Shown here one piece after another: positions 8,011 through 16,922 of a stretch of 64,000 bases of DNA; the stretch's first letter is position 1; each line of letters begins with the position of its first letter. The notes beneath the pieces were generated by a model, which was not told where the DNA came from, did no database searches, and saw only the letters and a program-made list of their open reading frames with translations. The DNA lies in assembly GCF_003029735.1 (NCBI RefSeq), contig NZ_KZ686269.1, positions 248,001 through 312,000 on the forward strand. The letters are read 5' to 3'. Source of the DNA: Pedobacter yulinensis (GTDB lineage: Bacteria > Bacteroidota > Bacteroidia > Sphingobacteriales > Sphingobacteriaceae). A program made the position numbers and the translations under genes.

Positions 8011-9135
8011 ATGCTTAACCTTATGCTGAGAAAACTGCTTCTGTTCCTGCTGCTTTTGCCGTTTCAGGCGGCCTATACACAAACCAGTATGCTGACAAAT
8101 TTTCCTGAGGGCTATACGCCGGAGGAGGTGGGAAAACGCCTGGCCAACCGCTTCCTGGGTGGTAAACATGCGCTTCATGCGGGCAAATGGATCAGTTATC
8201 CGGAAACCTTTAACTGGAATGGTGCCCTCCGTTTTGCAGCCTTAACCGGCGACACCGCCCTGGTCAGAAAACTTGAAGCACGTTTCGAACCACTCTTTAC
8301 CACAGAAAAACACCTGCTGCCTATCAAGAACCATGTGGATTTAAACATGTTCGGCAGTTTGCCGCTCGAGTTGTACCTGCAAACAAAAAATGTGCGTTAC
8401 CTGGAACTTGGCCTTCCGTATGCCGATACCCAATGGCAGGTTCCCGAAAATGCAAAACCTGAAGAAAAGGAGTGGGCCAGGAAAGGATACTCCTGGCAAA
8501 CCCGGTTGTGGATCGATGACATGTACATGATTACCATTGTGCAGACGCAGGCTTTCCGGGTTACGGGCGAGCAGAAGTACCTGGACCGTGCCGCGAAAGA
8601 GATGGTCATGTATCTGAACGAGCTGCAGCGCGAAAACGGACTGTTTTACCATGCCCCCGATGTTCCTTTTTACTGGGGAAGGGGCAATGGCTGGATGGCG
8701 GCGGGAATGGCCGAACTGCTGCGGTCTTTGCCGCGCAACCACAAAGACCGCCCGCGGATTCTTAAAGGCTACCGCACCATGATGAAAAGCCTGAAGGCCT
8801 ACCAGACGCCGGGCGGCATGTGGAACCAGTTAATTGACGAACCGACCTGGTGGGCGGAAACCTCGGGATCTGCGATGTTTACCTTCGCCATGATTACCGG
8901 GGTCAAACATGGCTGGCTCAACACCAAAGAATATGCACCGGTGGCACGCAATGCCTGGATGGCCCTGGTTCCTTACATCGACAAAAACGGTGCAGTGTCT
9001 GAAGTGTGCGTGGGTACCAATAAAAAGAACGACAAACAATATTACTTTGACCGTCCGCGCCGCACCGGCGATTACCACGGGCAGGCACCCTATCTTTGGT
9101 GCACCGCTGCGCTGCTCGAAAAGGTGGCTAAATGA
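8011..9135 (+). CDS. GH105/GH88-type unsaturated uronyl hydrolase
   Basis: An exported (alpha/alpha)6-barrel enzyme of about 374 residues resembling unsaturated rhamnogalacturonyl/glucuronyl hydrolases. These enzymes hydrate and remove the 4,5-unsaturated uronic acid left by polysaccharide lyases. Visible family segments are LWIDDMYMI (the expected catalytic Asp region), YWGRGNGWMAAGMAELL, WWAETSGSAMFTFAM and the C-terminal YHGQAPYLW. The frame opens with a TTG at 7972. The ATG at 8011, followed by a strong signal peptide ending near AAYTQ, is preferred; an ATG at 8023 is also possible. The gene is alone on + opposite the sensor genes, and its promoter matches that of the PUL A susC. No lyase is present in this locus. 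Confidence 0.82.
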   Translation: MLNLMLRKLLLFLLLLPFQAAYTQTSMLTNFPEGYTPEEVGKRLANRFLGGKHALHAGKWISYPETFNWNGALRFAALTGDTALVRKLEARFEPLFTTEKHLLPIKNHVDLNMFGSLPLELYLQTKNVRYLELGLPYADTQWQVPENAKPEEKEWARKGYSWQTRLWIDDMYMITIVQTQAFRVTGEQKYLDRAAKEMVMYLNELQRENGLFYHAPDVPFYWGRGNGWMAAGMAELLRSLPRNHKDRPRILKGYRTMMKSLKAYQTPGGMWNQLIDEPTWWAETSGSAMFTFAMITGVKHGWLNTKEYAPVARNAWMALVPYIDKNGAVSEVCVGTNKKNDKQYYFDRPRRTGDYHGQAPYLWCTAALLEKVAK

Positions 9136-9159
9136 TTTGAACTATCACCTCTGAACGAC

Positions 9160-9193
9160 ATGGCCGGCCCCGAAAGCCGGTCATTCGTTTTTT
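9160..9193 (+). terminator. Terminator after GH105, overlapping the 3' end of the response regulator
   Basis: Stem ATGGCCGGC / GCCGGTCAT (9160-9168 and 9176-9184, one G-T wobble) with a 7-base loop, followed by six T at 9188-9193. It ends the rightward GH105 transcript and overlaps the last codons of the convergent regulator gene, whose stop begins at 9181. Confidence 0.75.
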
Positions 9194-9957
9194 ACCTCTT
9201 TTTGCAGGGAGCCCGCGTACTCGTTCGGCGTCATGTTAAAATAGCGGAGAAAGTTTTTGTTGAAAAGGCTTTGTGAACTGTAACCGACCATTTTTGCAAT
9301 TTCAAACATGGTGAATTCGTTCCTGGCGATCAGTTTGGTCGATGTTTTTAGCCGGGTAACATCAATCAGTTCTTTGGGCGAAAGGGTAGACAGCGATTTG
9401 ATCTTCCGGTACAAGGTCGGCCTGCTCATGTGCATGTGGTGGGCCAGCTGATCGATGTTCATCTGTGTATCTTTGATGTTGCTCCTGATGTAGTCATCAA
9501 GCTTTTTCAGAAAGGTCTCGTCTGTTTTTGAATGGGCCATAACGCGCACATCTTCAAACGGGGAGCTTGCAAAGTGGGCTTTGATCTTTGACCGGTTTTC
9601 GAGCAGGTTGGCTACCTGCACCTGCAGCAACCGGGCGGAGAACGGTTTGTGAATGTAGAGGTCGGCGCCAAGTTCGAGTCCCTGTATCTGTGATTGATGG
9701 GTGTTTTTGACCGTTAGCAGCACCACCGGAATGTGGCAGTATTCAATGCTCGATTTGACCATGTGGCAAAGCTCGAACCCGTCCATTCCGGGCATCATAA
9801 TGTCTGAAATGATCAGGTCTATGTATTCATTTTTCAGAATATCCAGCGCCTGCTCGCCATTGCCGGCCAGTTTCAGTGTATAGTTTCCCTTAAATACGCC
9901 GCAAAGCAGCTCAAGAATGTCTTCGTTGTCGTCTACAATTAAAATCTGATAGTTCAT
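9181..9957 (-). CDS. Response regulator with AraC-type DNA-binding domain
   Basis: A 258-residue cytosolic regulator. Residues 1-125 form a receiver domain: acidic pair D9-D10 in LIVDDNED, phospho-acceptor Asp52 in IISDIMMPGMDGFE, and conserved Lys in HKPFSA. Residues about 150-250 form two helix-turn-helix motifs of the AraC family (MHMSRPTLYRKIK; IAKMVGYSSQSLFNKNF). The arrangement equals the C-terminal third of a classic hybrid two-component sensor, but here it is a separate gene. Its ATG overlaps the kinase stop as ATGA (9954-9957), indicating translational coupling. It probably activates GH105 and susC through the elements at 7874-7932 and 13278-13336. Confidence 0.92.
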   Translation of the reverse strand: MNYQILIVDDNEDILELLCGVFKGNYTLKLAGNGEQALDILKNEYIDLIISDIMMPGMDGFELCHMVKSSIEYCHIPVVLLTVKNTHQSQIQGLELGADLYIHKPFSARLLQVQVANLLENRSKIKAHFASSPFEDVRVMAHSKTDETFLKKLDDYIRSNIKDTQMNIDQLAHHMHMSRPTLYRKIKSLSTLSPKELIDVTRLKTSTKLIARNEFTMFEIAKMVGYSSQSLFNKNFLRYFNMTPNEYAGSLQKEVKNE

Positions 9958-12900
9958 TTGTCAGGGCGTTTTTTCCAGCTGCTCAGTTTGAATTCAAATC
10001 GCTGCCGAACCGGCAGGGTCAGTTTAAATGTTACCTTGTCGGTTTCACCAGAGGTAAGGATCAGCGTGCCATTGTGCAGTTCGGCCAGCGATTTTGCCAG
10101 TGATAAGCCAATCCCGGTACCGGGTTTTTCTTTCGTTCGCAGCCTGAAGAAAGGTTCAAATACCCTTTCGGCGTATTCCGGCGGTATCCCTTTGCCATCG
10201 TTGAGAAAACAAATGCTAAACGTTCCTTCGGGCTCGACCGAGCTTAAAAGTTCAATTGACACCGCTTTGGCCGCATATTTTATAGCGTTTGAAATCAGGT
10301 TCAGGCAGATCTTCACCAGCGCTTCCCGGTCTGCAAATGCAATGACAGGTGGCTCGGGGACCCGCAGAGTCAACGTAATTCCGTTTTTTCGTGCCTCCTC
10401 ATCGAAAGAGAGGGCTTGTTCCTGTAAAAGCTCGTTGATGTTCGTTTCTACGAAGTTCAGCCCGAACTGGTCTATTTCGGTCTGGCGAAAATCGAGCAGC
10501 TGTGTGGTCAGGTCTGACAGCCGTCTGGCATTGCGTTCAACCATCTGCAGGCGCTTTTTCGTTTCTTCTTCATGCGCCTCTTCGGCCATGAGCTCTACCG
10601 GTGCCAGGATCAGGGTCATGGGTGTCTGGATTTCATGCGCAATGTTTGTAAAGAATTCAATCTTTGCCTGGTAAATTTCTTTCTCCTTTTCTATTTCAAA
10701 AAGCCTGAGTTTGCCCAGGTGCTTGCGTTCCTGGTAACGGTGGTAATATCTGGTTAAAAAGTAGACAGCCAGCAGACCGGCGGCAAGGTACAGCAGGTAC
10801 GCCGTGTTGGTTTTCCAGAAAGGCGGTAAAACCTGGATAAATAAGCGGCGTTCGGCACTGGTCCAGTAACCGGCGTTGCTCCTTGCACGTACCGAGAAAG
10901 TGTAGTTTCCGGGCGACAGGTCTGTGAAAAAGGCTTTCCTGTTCCGCGTCAGGTAGGTTCGGTTCTTATCCAGCCCCTGCATAATATATTCATACCGGGT
11001 TGCTTCTGCGGCATGGTAATCGAGTGCAGAAAATTCAACGCTGAAGTTGTTTTCGTTGTATTGCAGCACAATGGTATCTGTGTTGATGATTGACCGGTAA
11101 AGCGGTCCTTTTTGCTGCTGCGGAACAAGTTCGTGGTTATCCAGTTGAAAACCGGTCACGTAAAGGGGCGGTCCTGTCTCAACGCTCAGCAGTTCGCCCG
11201 GCTGAAATGCAACCATGCCTTTAACGCAGCCAAAATACATCATGCCATCTGTTGCCCTGTAAGCGGAGCCAAAATTGAACTGATCTGTTATCAAGCCGTT
11301 TGACCGGTTGTACGTGCGTATCTTTTCGGTGCGCAAGTCGAAACAGACCAGTCCCTTCAGCGAACTGATCCACAGGTGTCCTGAATCATCTTCGAGTATA
11401 CGGTACAGGATATTGGTAGGCAAACCATCTTTTACGGTGAATTTTTTAATGGTTTTGCGGTCAGGGCTCAGCCTGATCAACCCGCCGCCCTCTGTAGCAA
11501 ACCACAGCGATTTCTGGCTGTCTTCCAGGATACCGCATACTGAAAATTCATTCAGCGGAGCCGCTTTATGCTGTGCGGCGAAACGGATATTGCCGGATTT
11601 TCCGGTCTTCGGATGATAAAAGAAGGCACCCTGGCCCAGACTTCCCGCCCATACGTAACCAGCATGGTCTTCCCTGATGGCCAGAATGTGTGTATTGACC
11701 GGAACGCCCGCAACCCGTTTAAATGTCTTGTGACGCGGGTGGTAGGTGAACAACCCGGAGCCATCAAGTCCGGTGCCCAGCAGTACCAGGCTATCGTGGG
11801 TCATGTAGATGGACAATACAAAATAACTTTTGTTGTCTTCCGGCGGTCCAACGAACCTGAACCGGTCACGTATGCGGCCTGTACGTGTGTCCATAATTTC
11901 CAGGCCGTGAAAAAACGGCCCGATAAAAAGTTCGTTTCCGACTGCAAGCAGGCCATGAATGTTTGGGTATGATATGCCGTTCTTTGGGCCGGGAACATAC
12001 GCTGTAAACCTTTTGGTCTGCAGATTAAATTTGTTAAGGCCGGCATCTTCTGTCCCGATCCACAAATGGCCGTCATTGTCCGGGCAGATTTCACGTACGG
12101 CATGGCCCGAGATGGTATTTTTTCCGAGAAGCGGGTAATATTTCCGGAACCTGGCGTTTTCGCGCGAGTAATAGTTCAGACCGCCGAAAAAAGTAGCCAC
12201 CCAGATGCCGCCGCGGTCATCTTGCACCACCTTATACACCGCGTTGTCTGCAATTGAATAGGGGTCGTCTGCGCGTGTCCGGAGGTTGGTCGATGCCCTG
12301 CTGACCGGATTGTAGACGTAAATGCCCGATTCGCTTGCAATCCAATACTCATTGGCGCTGATCCGGTTGATGTCTCGCACATAAATGAGCGCCCGGCCGT
12401 CGCTGTATAGGGGTAGGGTCTTAATCTGTCCCGTACGCAGGTTCAGACTTTTAAGCCCCTGTTTGTAACAGCCAATCAGTACCGTTCCGTCTTCGCGCAA
12501 AGATATACTGCTAATGGAACGCAGGTTGGGGGCGAATTCGCTGCCAACGATGGTATAAGATTTCCGGGACCGGTTCTTAAAATCAAAATACGTGAGCATG
12601 CCGGTATTGTCGCCTACCCAGAGGTTGTTGCGCTGGTCTATGGCCATACATTGGGCCCGGGTGTGCAGGTCTGTTACTTTCCTGCTGCGCTGATCATATT
12701 TGAAGAGGTAGCCGCCAGTTGCAAACCACAAGTTATTCTGCTGGTCGACCAGCAGGTTGTTCACGTTACTCAGGCCGGCTTCGGGCAGTCGGGTAAAGAC
12801 TTCGCGGTCGGGGTCGTAACTAAAAATTCCCCTGCCGGTTCCAATCCACAGGATGCCCTTCCTGTCTTCAGCGAGTGCAGATACTGCCGTATTGCCCACA

Positions 12901-13142
12901 TGGCCGTAGGGATTTTCGTGGTCGCGGTAGGTTTTAAAAGAATAACCGTCAAAACGATTCAGCCCGCCGCGGGTGCCGATCCACATGAACCCTTTTTTGT
13001 CCTGAAGGATCGAGGTGACCGAATTATGCGCCAGGCCGTCATCAGCTCCGTAACGTTTGAAATAATAAGACTGCGCGAAGCACTTCGCCCCAGCAAAGGG
13101 CATAACCAGGTATACGAGCAAACATAAAAGCAAACCCCTCAT
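9954..13142 (-). CDS. Periplasmic-propeller sensor histidine kinase (split HTCS)
   Basis: A sensor kinase of about 1062 residues. After the signal peptide (MRGLLLCLLVYLVMPFAGA) come two-component propeller repeats with recurrent WIGT/WVGD/WFATEGG motifs, a Y_Y_Y domain, a transmembrane helix (YLLYLAAGLLAVYFL), then a HisKA-like segment with FFTNIAHEIQTPMTLI (His near residue 836). ATPase boxes NLISNAIKYA, DGKGIP and GTGIGLSLAKSL follow. The chain ends after the kinase core, with no fused receiver or HTH; these are on the overlapping downstream gene. Such sensors bind oligosaccharides in the periplasm. The frame extends to 13268, but the ATGs at 13142 or 13154 give a proper signal peptide. It is transcribed away from susC. 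Confidence 0.9.
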   Translation of the reverse strand: MRGLLLCLLVYLVMPFAGAKCFAQSYYFKRYGADDGLAHNSVTSILQDKKGFMWIGTRGGLNRFDGYSFKTYRDHENPYGHVGNTAVSALAEDRKGILWIGTGRGIFSYDPDREVFTRLPEAGLSNVNNLLVDQQNNLWFATGGYLFKYDQRSRKVTDLHTRAQCMAIDQRNNLWVGDNTGMLTYFDFKNRSRKSYTIVGSEFAPNLRSISSISLREDGTVLIGCYKQGLKSLNLRTGQIKTLPLYSDGRALIYVRDINRISANEYWIASESGIYVYNPVSRASTNLRTRADDPYSIADNAVYKVVQDDRGGIWVATFFGGLNYYSRENARFRKYYPLLGKNTISGHAVREICPDNDGHLWIGTEDAGLNKFNLQTKRFTAYVPGPKNGISYPNIHGLLAVGNELFIGPFFHGLEIMDTRTGRIRDRFRFVGPPEDNKSYFVLSIYMTHDSLVLLGTGLDGSGLFTYHPRHKTFKRVAGVPVNTHILAIREDHAGYVWAGSLGQGAFFYHPKTGKSGNIRFAAQHKAAPLNEFSVCGILEDSQKSLWFATEGGGLIRLSPDRKTIKKFTVKDGLPTNILYRILEDDSGHLWISSLKGLVCFDLRTEKIRTYNRSNGLITDQFNFGSAYRATDGMMYFGCVKGMVAFQPGELLSVETGPPLYVTGFQLDNHELVPQQQKGPLYRSIINTDTIVLQYNENNFSVEFSALDYHAAEATRYEYIMQGLDKNRTYLTRNRKAFFTDLSPGNYTFSVRARSNAGYWTSAERRLFIQVLPPFWKTNTAYLLYLAAGLLAVYFLTRYYHRYQERKHLGKLRLFEIEKEKEIYQAKIEFFTNIAHEIQTPMTLILAPVELMAEEAHEEETKKRLQMVERNARRLSDLTTQLLDFRQTEIDQFGLNFVETNINELLQEQALSFDEEARKNGITLTLRVPEPPVIAFADREALVKICLNLISNAIKYAAKAVSIELLSSVEPEGTFSICFLNDGKGIPPEYAERVFEPFFRLRTKEKPGTGIGLSLAKSLAELHNGTLILTSGETDKVTFKLTLPVRQRFEFKLSSWKKRPDK

Positions 13143-13277
13143 GGTACAAAACATATCAAAGATATACGAATCGCGCTTATTGTAATAGGCAAGCCCCGGG
13201 TCTGCAGCGCTTTCGGCGACAGCCGCCCGGTCTAAAAAGCGATCCAGCGCTTCATTTGAGTAAAACAACTTACCCTA

Positions 13278-13336
13278 AATGAGATAAATCGACAAAAAGA
13301 TGAACAGAATAAAAGCTTGTCTTTGATTTATTTTGA
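13278..13336 (+). promoter_or_regulatory. PUL A promoter element upstream of susC
   Basis: The second copy of the 59-base element seen before GH105. TGA cores lie at 13280 and 13301 (21 bp apart), CGACAAA at 13290-13296 and TTATTTTG at 13328-13335, all at the same relative positions as in the other copy. Sequence similarity stops abruptly after the -7-like box, as expected for a promoter. It points toward susC. Confidence 0.6.
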
Positions 13337-13635
13337 GAACAGGCTGGTGTTCGTACCAGAAGAACCCCGGCCGACTTGAAACCAAACTATAAACCAAATT
13401 TACACGCGGGCCCCCTTGCCGGTTACCCCGGGCTGGAAAACGTGAGACGAACTGCTATGAAGCCAATACATGCCAATAATCTTAATTGTCCTTTTGCCGG
13501 GTCGTGCCATAGCTACGTCTGGCAGATCCCTTACTAGCTTTCCAATTCTGAAGCTCAATATCCGGGGCCATATGGCTGTGCTCTTGCAACAAGGATTTTG
13601 AAAGTCGCCTGATTAAACAACGAAAACCAAATATT
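13337..13635 (+). other. Long untranslated leader of PUL A susC
   Basis: If the -7 box at 13328-13335 is used, transcription starts near 13343 and the susC leader is about 290 bases. It begins with a small stem-loop CTGGT / ACCAG (13344-13359). No convincing gene is present; the only ATG-initiated frame noted (26 codons from 13456) is unremarkable. The leader ends in AAACCAAATATT directly before the susC ATG. Confidence 0.45.
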
Positions 13636-16600
13636 ATGACCAATAATTACGCTTTTTTACTGAATGGCATAACGACAAAACGGTTGGGCCTTGCCCTTCT
13701 GTTGTGCGTGTTCATGCTGCCAGTGGCTGTTCTGGCGCAAACGAGACCCCTTAAGGGGCTTGTGACCGATGCGCGAACGGGCGAGGCCCTGCCTGGAGTT
13801 ACCGTCCGCATCCAGAATACGACCACTGGCACCAGCACCGACGACAACGGTGCTTTCAGCCTGCAGGTTGGTTCTGCAGCAGTTCTGACCGTGTCTTATG
13901 CCGGTTATGAGTCTCAAACCATTGCGGTGGGTAACCGGAATGAGATCAATATTAAACTGGCCGGCACCACCGAAACGTTAGAGGATATCGTCGTTATCGG
14001 TTACGGCGCCATGAAGAAAAAGGACCTGACCGGATCGATTTCACAAATCCGGCCGGATAAGATTGCAGCCGAGAACCCGAATACCACGCAGGATATCTTG
14101 CGCGGCACACCGGGTGTAACCGTCGGACTCGATGCCTCGGCGAAAGGAGGCGGGACCATCCGCATCCGCGGTCAGCGCTCGGTTTACACCGATGGTGGTC
14201 ACAACGACCCTTTGATTGTACTGGACGGGACCATTTTTTACGGTGAGTTGTCAGAGATCAATCCTGATGACATTGACCAGATTGATGTACTGAAAGACGC
14301 ATCGGCTGCCGCCGTGTTTGGGGCAAAATCGGCGAACGGCGTGCTGATCATCACCACCAAAAGGGGGCAGAAAGGCAAACCGCGTATCAGCATCACCTCA
14401 AACCTGGGCATGACGACCATGGGCGCAAACCGCCCCGTTTTCGGGCCTGAGGGCTACCTGCGATATCGCCAGGACTGGTTTACTTCAGGCACGTACGGAC
14501 TAAATTCCGCCACCGGCAATTACGAGGCTTATCAAAATACCTCGCAGCCCAACCGCGCCTACTACGAATCGCCTATCGCCGCCAACCTGGCCCGTTACGG
14601 GGTTTCGTTAGACCAATGGCGCGCGTATACAACAAATACACCCGGCCTGTCTGATCAGGAAATATGGGCAAAACGCCTGTTGCTGGACGGTGTAACGCTT
14701 AAAAATTTTGCCAACGGGCAAAGTTTTGACTGGTATGACCACAGTTTCCGCACCGGTCTCAACAATGACCACAACATGAGCGTGTCGGGGGCAGGCGACC
14801 GGATGACCTATTACATGTCGCTCGGGTACCTTTCGAACCAGGGGGTAGCGGTAGGAAATAACTACACCTCCATCCGGTCTAATTTAAAAGTTGAAGGCAA
14901 AGTAACCAACTGGCTCGACATCGGTGCCAATGTTAACTTTCAGCAGCGTACAGATGGTGACCTGGCCGTAGACTGGGACCGGCAAATCCGCTCGAACTCT
15001 CCCTTTGCCAGCTACCAGGATGAAAACGGCAATCTCCAGGTAAACCCGATGGGCGATACATTTGTACCCAACCGGGGCTTTAATTATGATTTTGACCGGC
15101 AGTACCGCGACCTTGATAAAGGTTATACGGTATTAAACACCATTCTGACGGCAAAAGTCAAACTTCCTTTTAACATTACCTATTCATTCAACGGCGCACC
15201 GCGTTATCAATTTTTCCATGACCGGTACTGGGAATCAGCGAGCCATCCCAACTGGAAGGCAACCAACGGCCTTGTCAACCGAGAATCCACCCAGCGTTTT
15301 GACTGGTCGCTGAACAATACGCTGAACTGGGACCATACATTCGCCCAGAAACACCGCGTTAACATCACCCTGGTACAGGAAGCTGAACAAAGACAGCGGT
15401 GGACCGACAGGATCGAGGCCAGAAACATTTTGCCAAGCGATGTGCTCGGTTATCATGAAACGTACTACGGTGACAAGAACCGGAGCAGCTACGATACCGA
15501 CGACGTAAAAGAAACGGCAGACGGCATGCTTGCCCGCCTGTTCTATTCATTCAACGACCGGTATATGCTCACCACATCGGTACGCCGCGACGGTTACTCG
15601 GCTTTTGGGTCGTCCAATCCGCGGGCCACGTTTTTCTCGACTGCTTTCGCCTGGACCTTTACCAACGAGAAGTTCTTCAGGTGGAAACCGATGAACAGCG
15701 GTAAGCTTCGCCTGTCATGGGGGCAAAATGGAAACCGGTCTTTGGCCAACCCGTACCTGGCACTCGCCAATCTTGGGGCAGGAGCCGGTGCTACCATGGG
15801 TTACATCGACGCCAGCGGCAACCTGATCCAGTACCGTTACCTGATGATGGATCGCCTTGCCAATCCGCAGCTCAGCTGGGAAAAAACCGAAGCCTTTAAT
15901 GCCGGTCTTGACTTTGGCTTTTTTGACAACCGGATCACGGGAAGTTTTGATTACTACATCACGCCGACCGTGGATATGATCATGAACCGCTCCCTGCCTG
16001 ATTTTGCGGGGGTTGGGAACATCACTACCAATTTGGGTAAAGTGGAAAACAGGGGGTTTGAAATTGCCCTGAACTCGCAAAACATGCGCAGCAAAAACTT
16101 TTCCTGGAATTCTACATTCGGATTTTCGAAATACAAAAACACGATCAAAAATCTGTATTACATCTACGACAATGTTCTGGATGCAAACGGCAATGTTATC
16201 GGCGTAAAAGAGCGGGACGACATTTCCAACCGCTGGTTTATAGGCCAGCCGATCGATGCGATCTGGGACTACCGCGTAACAGGAATCTGGCAGGCAAATG
16301 AGGCGCAAGAGGCCCAGCGCTTTGGTCAGCGCCCGGGCGATCCCAAAGTTGCCAATACCTATACTGCCGACGACCGTGTAAACGCAGACGGCAGCATAAC
16401 CCCGGTTTACAACAACAACGACAGGGAGTTTCTCGGGAGAACCAATGCACCGATCATGATGTCGCTCAGGAATGACTTCAGCTATAAAAACCTCAGTTTT
16501 TCTTTCAACCTCTATTCATACTGGGGCCACAAAAGCCTTAACGGCGCGTACCTGAACCAGACAAACGGCGGCTCGGAATTTACCTACCTGTGGAACGCTT

Positions 16601-16911
16601 ACCAGCGCGAATACTGGAGCCTGGAAAATCCGTCGAACGAATTTGCACGCCTGGACTCAAAAGGCCCCGCCGGTGTCAATGCGCCGAGCAGACTGTATGA
16701 CAGGTCATTTATCCGCCTGGAGAATATCACCGTAGGTTATGATCTGAATGCCCGGCTGCTCAAACAGGTTGGCGTTGAAAAATTCAAGGTCTATGGCGCC
16801 GTTCGTAATGTAGCCGTCTGGAAAAAGGACAAAGACTGGGACTACTGGGATATCGAAACCGGTACCATAGCCCCGCGCATATTCACCTTCGGATTAAACG
16901 TAATCTTCTAA
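13636..16911 (+). CDS. SusC-like TonB-dependent outer-membrane transporter (PUL A)
   Basis: A 1091-residue outer-membrane importer. After the signal peptide (cleavage near AVLAQ) there is a carboxypeptidase-regulatory-like domain (GLVTDARTGEALPGVTV, near 40-110). A plug follows, with VVIGYGAMKKKDLTGS, the DQIDVLKDASAAAVFG segment and the SusC hallmark SANGVLIITTKRG, then a long beta-barrel ending in FTFGLNVIF. There is no STN domain, consistent with control by a two-component system instead of a sigma/anti-sigma relay. It takes up oligosaccharides captured by the SusD partner, which starts 11 bases downstream. The substrate probably contains uronic acid, judging by the GH105 neighbour; this is inference. 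Confidence 0.95.
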   Translation: MTNNYAFLLNGITTKRLGLALLLCVFMLPVAVLAQTRPLKGLVTDARTGEALPGVTVRIQNTTTGTSTDDNGAFSLQVGSAAVLTVSYAGYESQTIAVGNRNEINIKLAGTTETLEDIVVIGYGAMKKKDLTGSISQIRPDKIAAENPNTTQDILRGTPGVTVGLDASAKGGGTIRIRGQRSVYTDGGHNDPLIVLDGTIFYGELSEINPDDIDQIDVLKDASAAAVFGAKSANGVLIITTKRGQKGKPRISITSNLGMTTMGANRPVFGPEGYLRYRQDWFTSGTYGLNSATGNYEAYQNTSQPNRAYYESPIAANLARYGVSLDQWRAYTTNTPGLSDQEIWAKRLLLDGVTLKNFANGQSFDWYDHSFRTGLNNDHNMSVSGAGDRMTYYMSLGYLSNQGVAVGNNYTSIRSNLKVEGKVTNWLDIGANVNFQQRTDGDLAVDWDRQIRSNSPFASYQDENGNLQVNPMGDTFVPNRGFNYDFDRQYRDLDKGYTVLNTILTAKVKLPFNITYSFNGAPRYQFFHDRYWESASHPNWKATNGLVNRESTQRFDWSLNNTLNWDHTFAQKHRVNITLVQEAEQRQRWTDRIEARNILPSDVLGYHETYYGDKNRSSYDTDDVKETADGMLARLFYSFNDRYMLTTSVRRDGYSAFGSSNPRATFFSTAFAWTFTNEKFFRWKPMNSGKLRLSWGQNGNRSLANPYLALANLGAGAGATMGYIDASGNLIQYRYLMMDRLANPQLSWEKTEAFNAGLDFGFFDNRITGSFDYYITPTVDMIMNRSLPDFAGVGNITTNLGKVENRGFEIALNSQNMRSKNFSWNSTFGFSKYKNTIKNLYYIYDNVLDANGNVIGVKERDDISNRWFIGQPIDAIWDYRVTGIWQANEAQEAQRFGQRPGDPKVANTYTADDRVNADGSITPVYNNNDREFLGRTNAPIMMSLRNDFSYKNLSFSFNLYSYWGHKSLNGAYLNQTNGGSEFTYLWNAYQREYWSLENPSNEFARLDSKGPAGVNAPSRLYDRSFIRLENITVGYDLNARLLKQVGVEKFKVYGAVRNVAVWKKDKDWDYWDIETGTIAPRIFTFGLNVIF

Positions 16912-16922
16912 GACAAAACAAC

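Noticed and set aside
13456-13536. 26-codon frame in the susC leader
   Set aside because: No ribosome-binding context or conservation evidence; it could be a leader peptide but nothing in the sequence argues for it.
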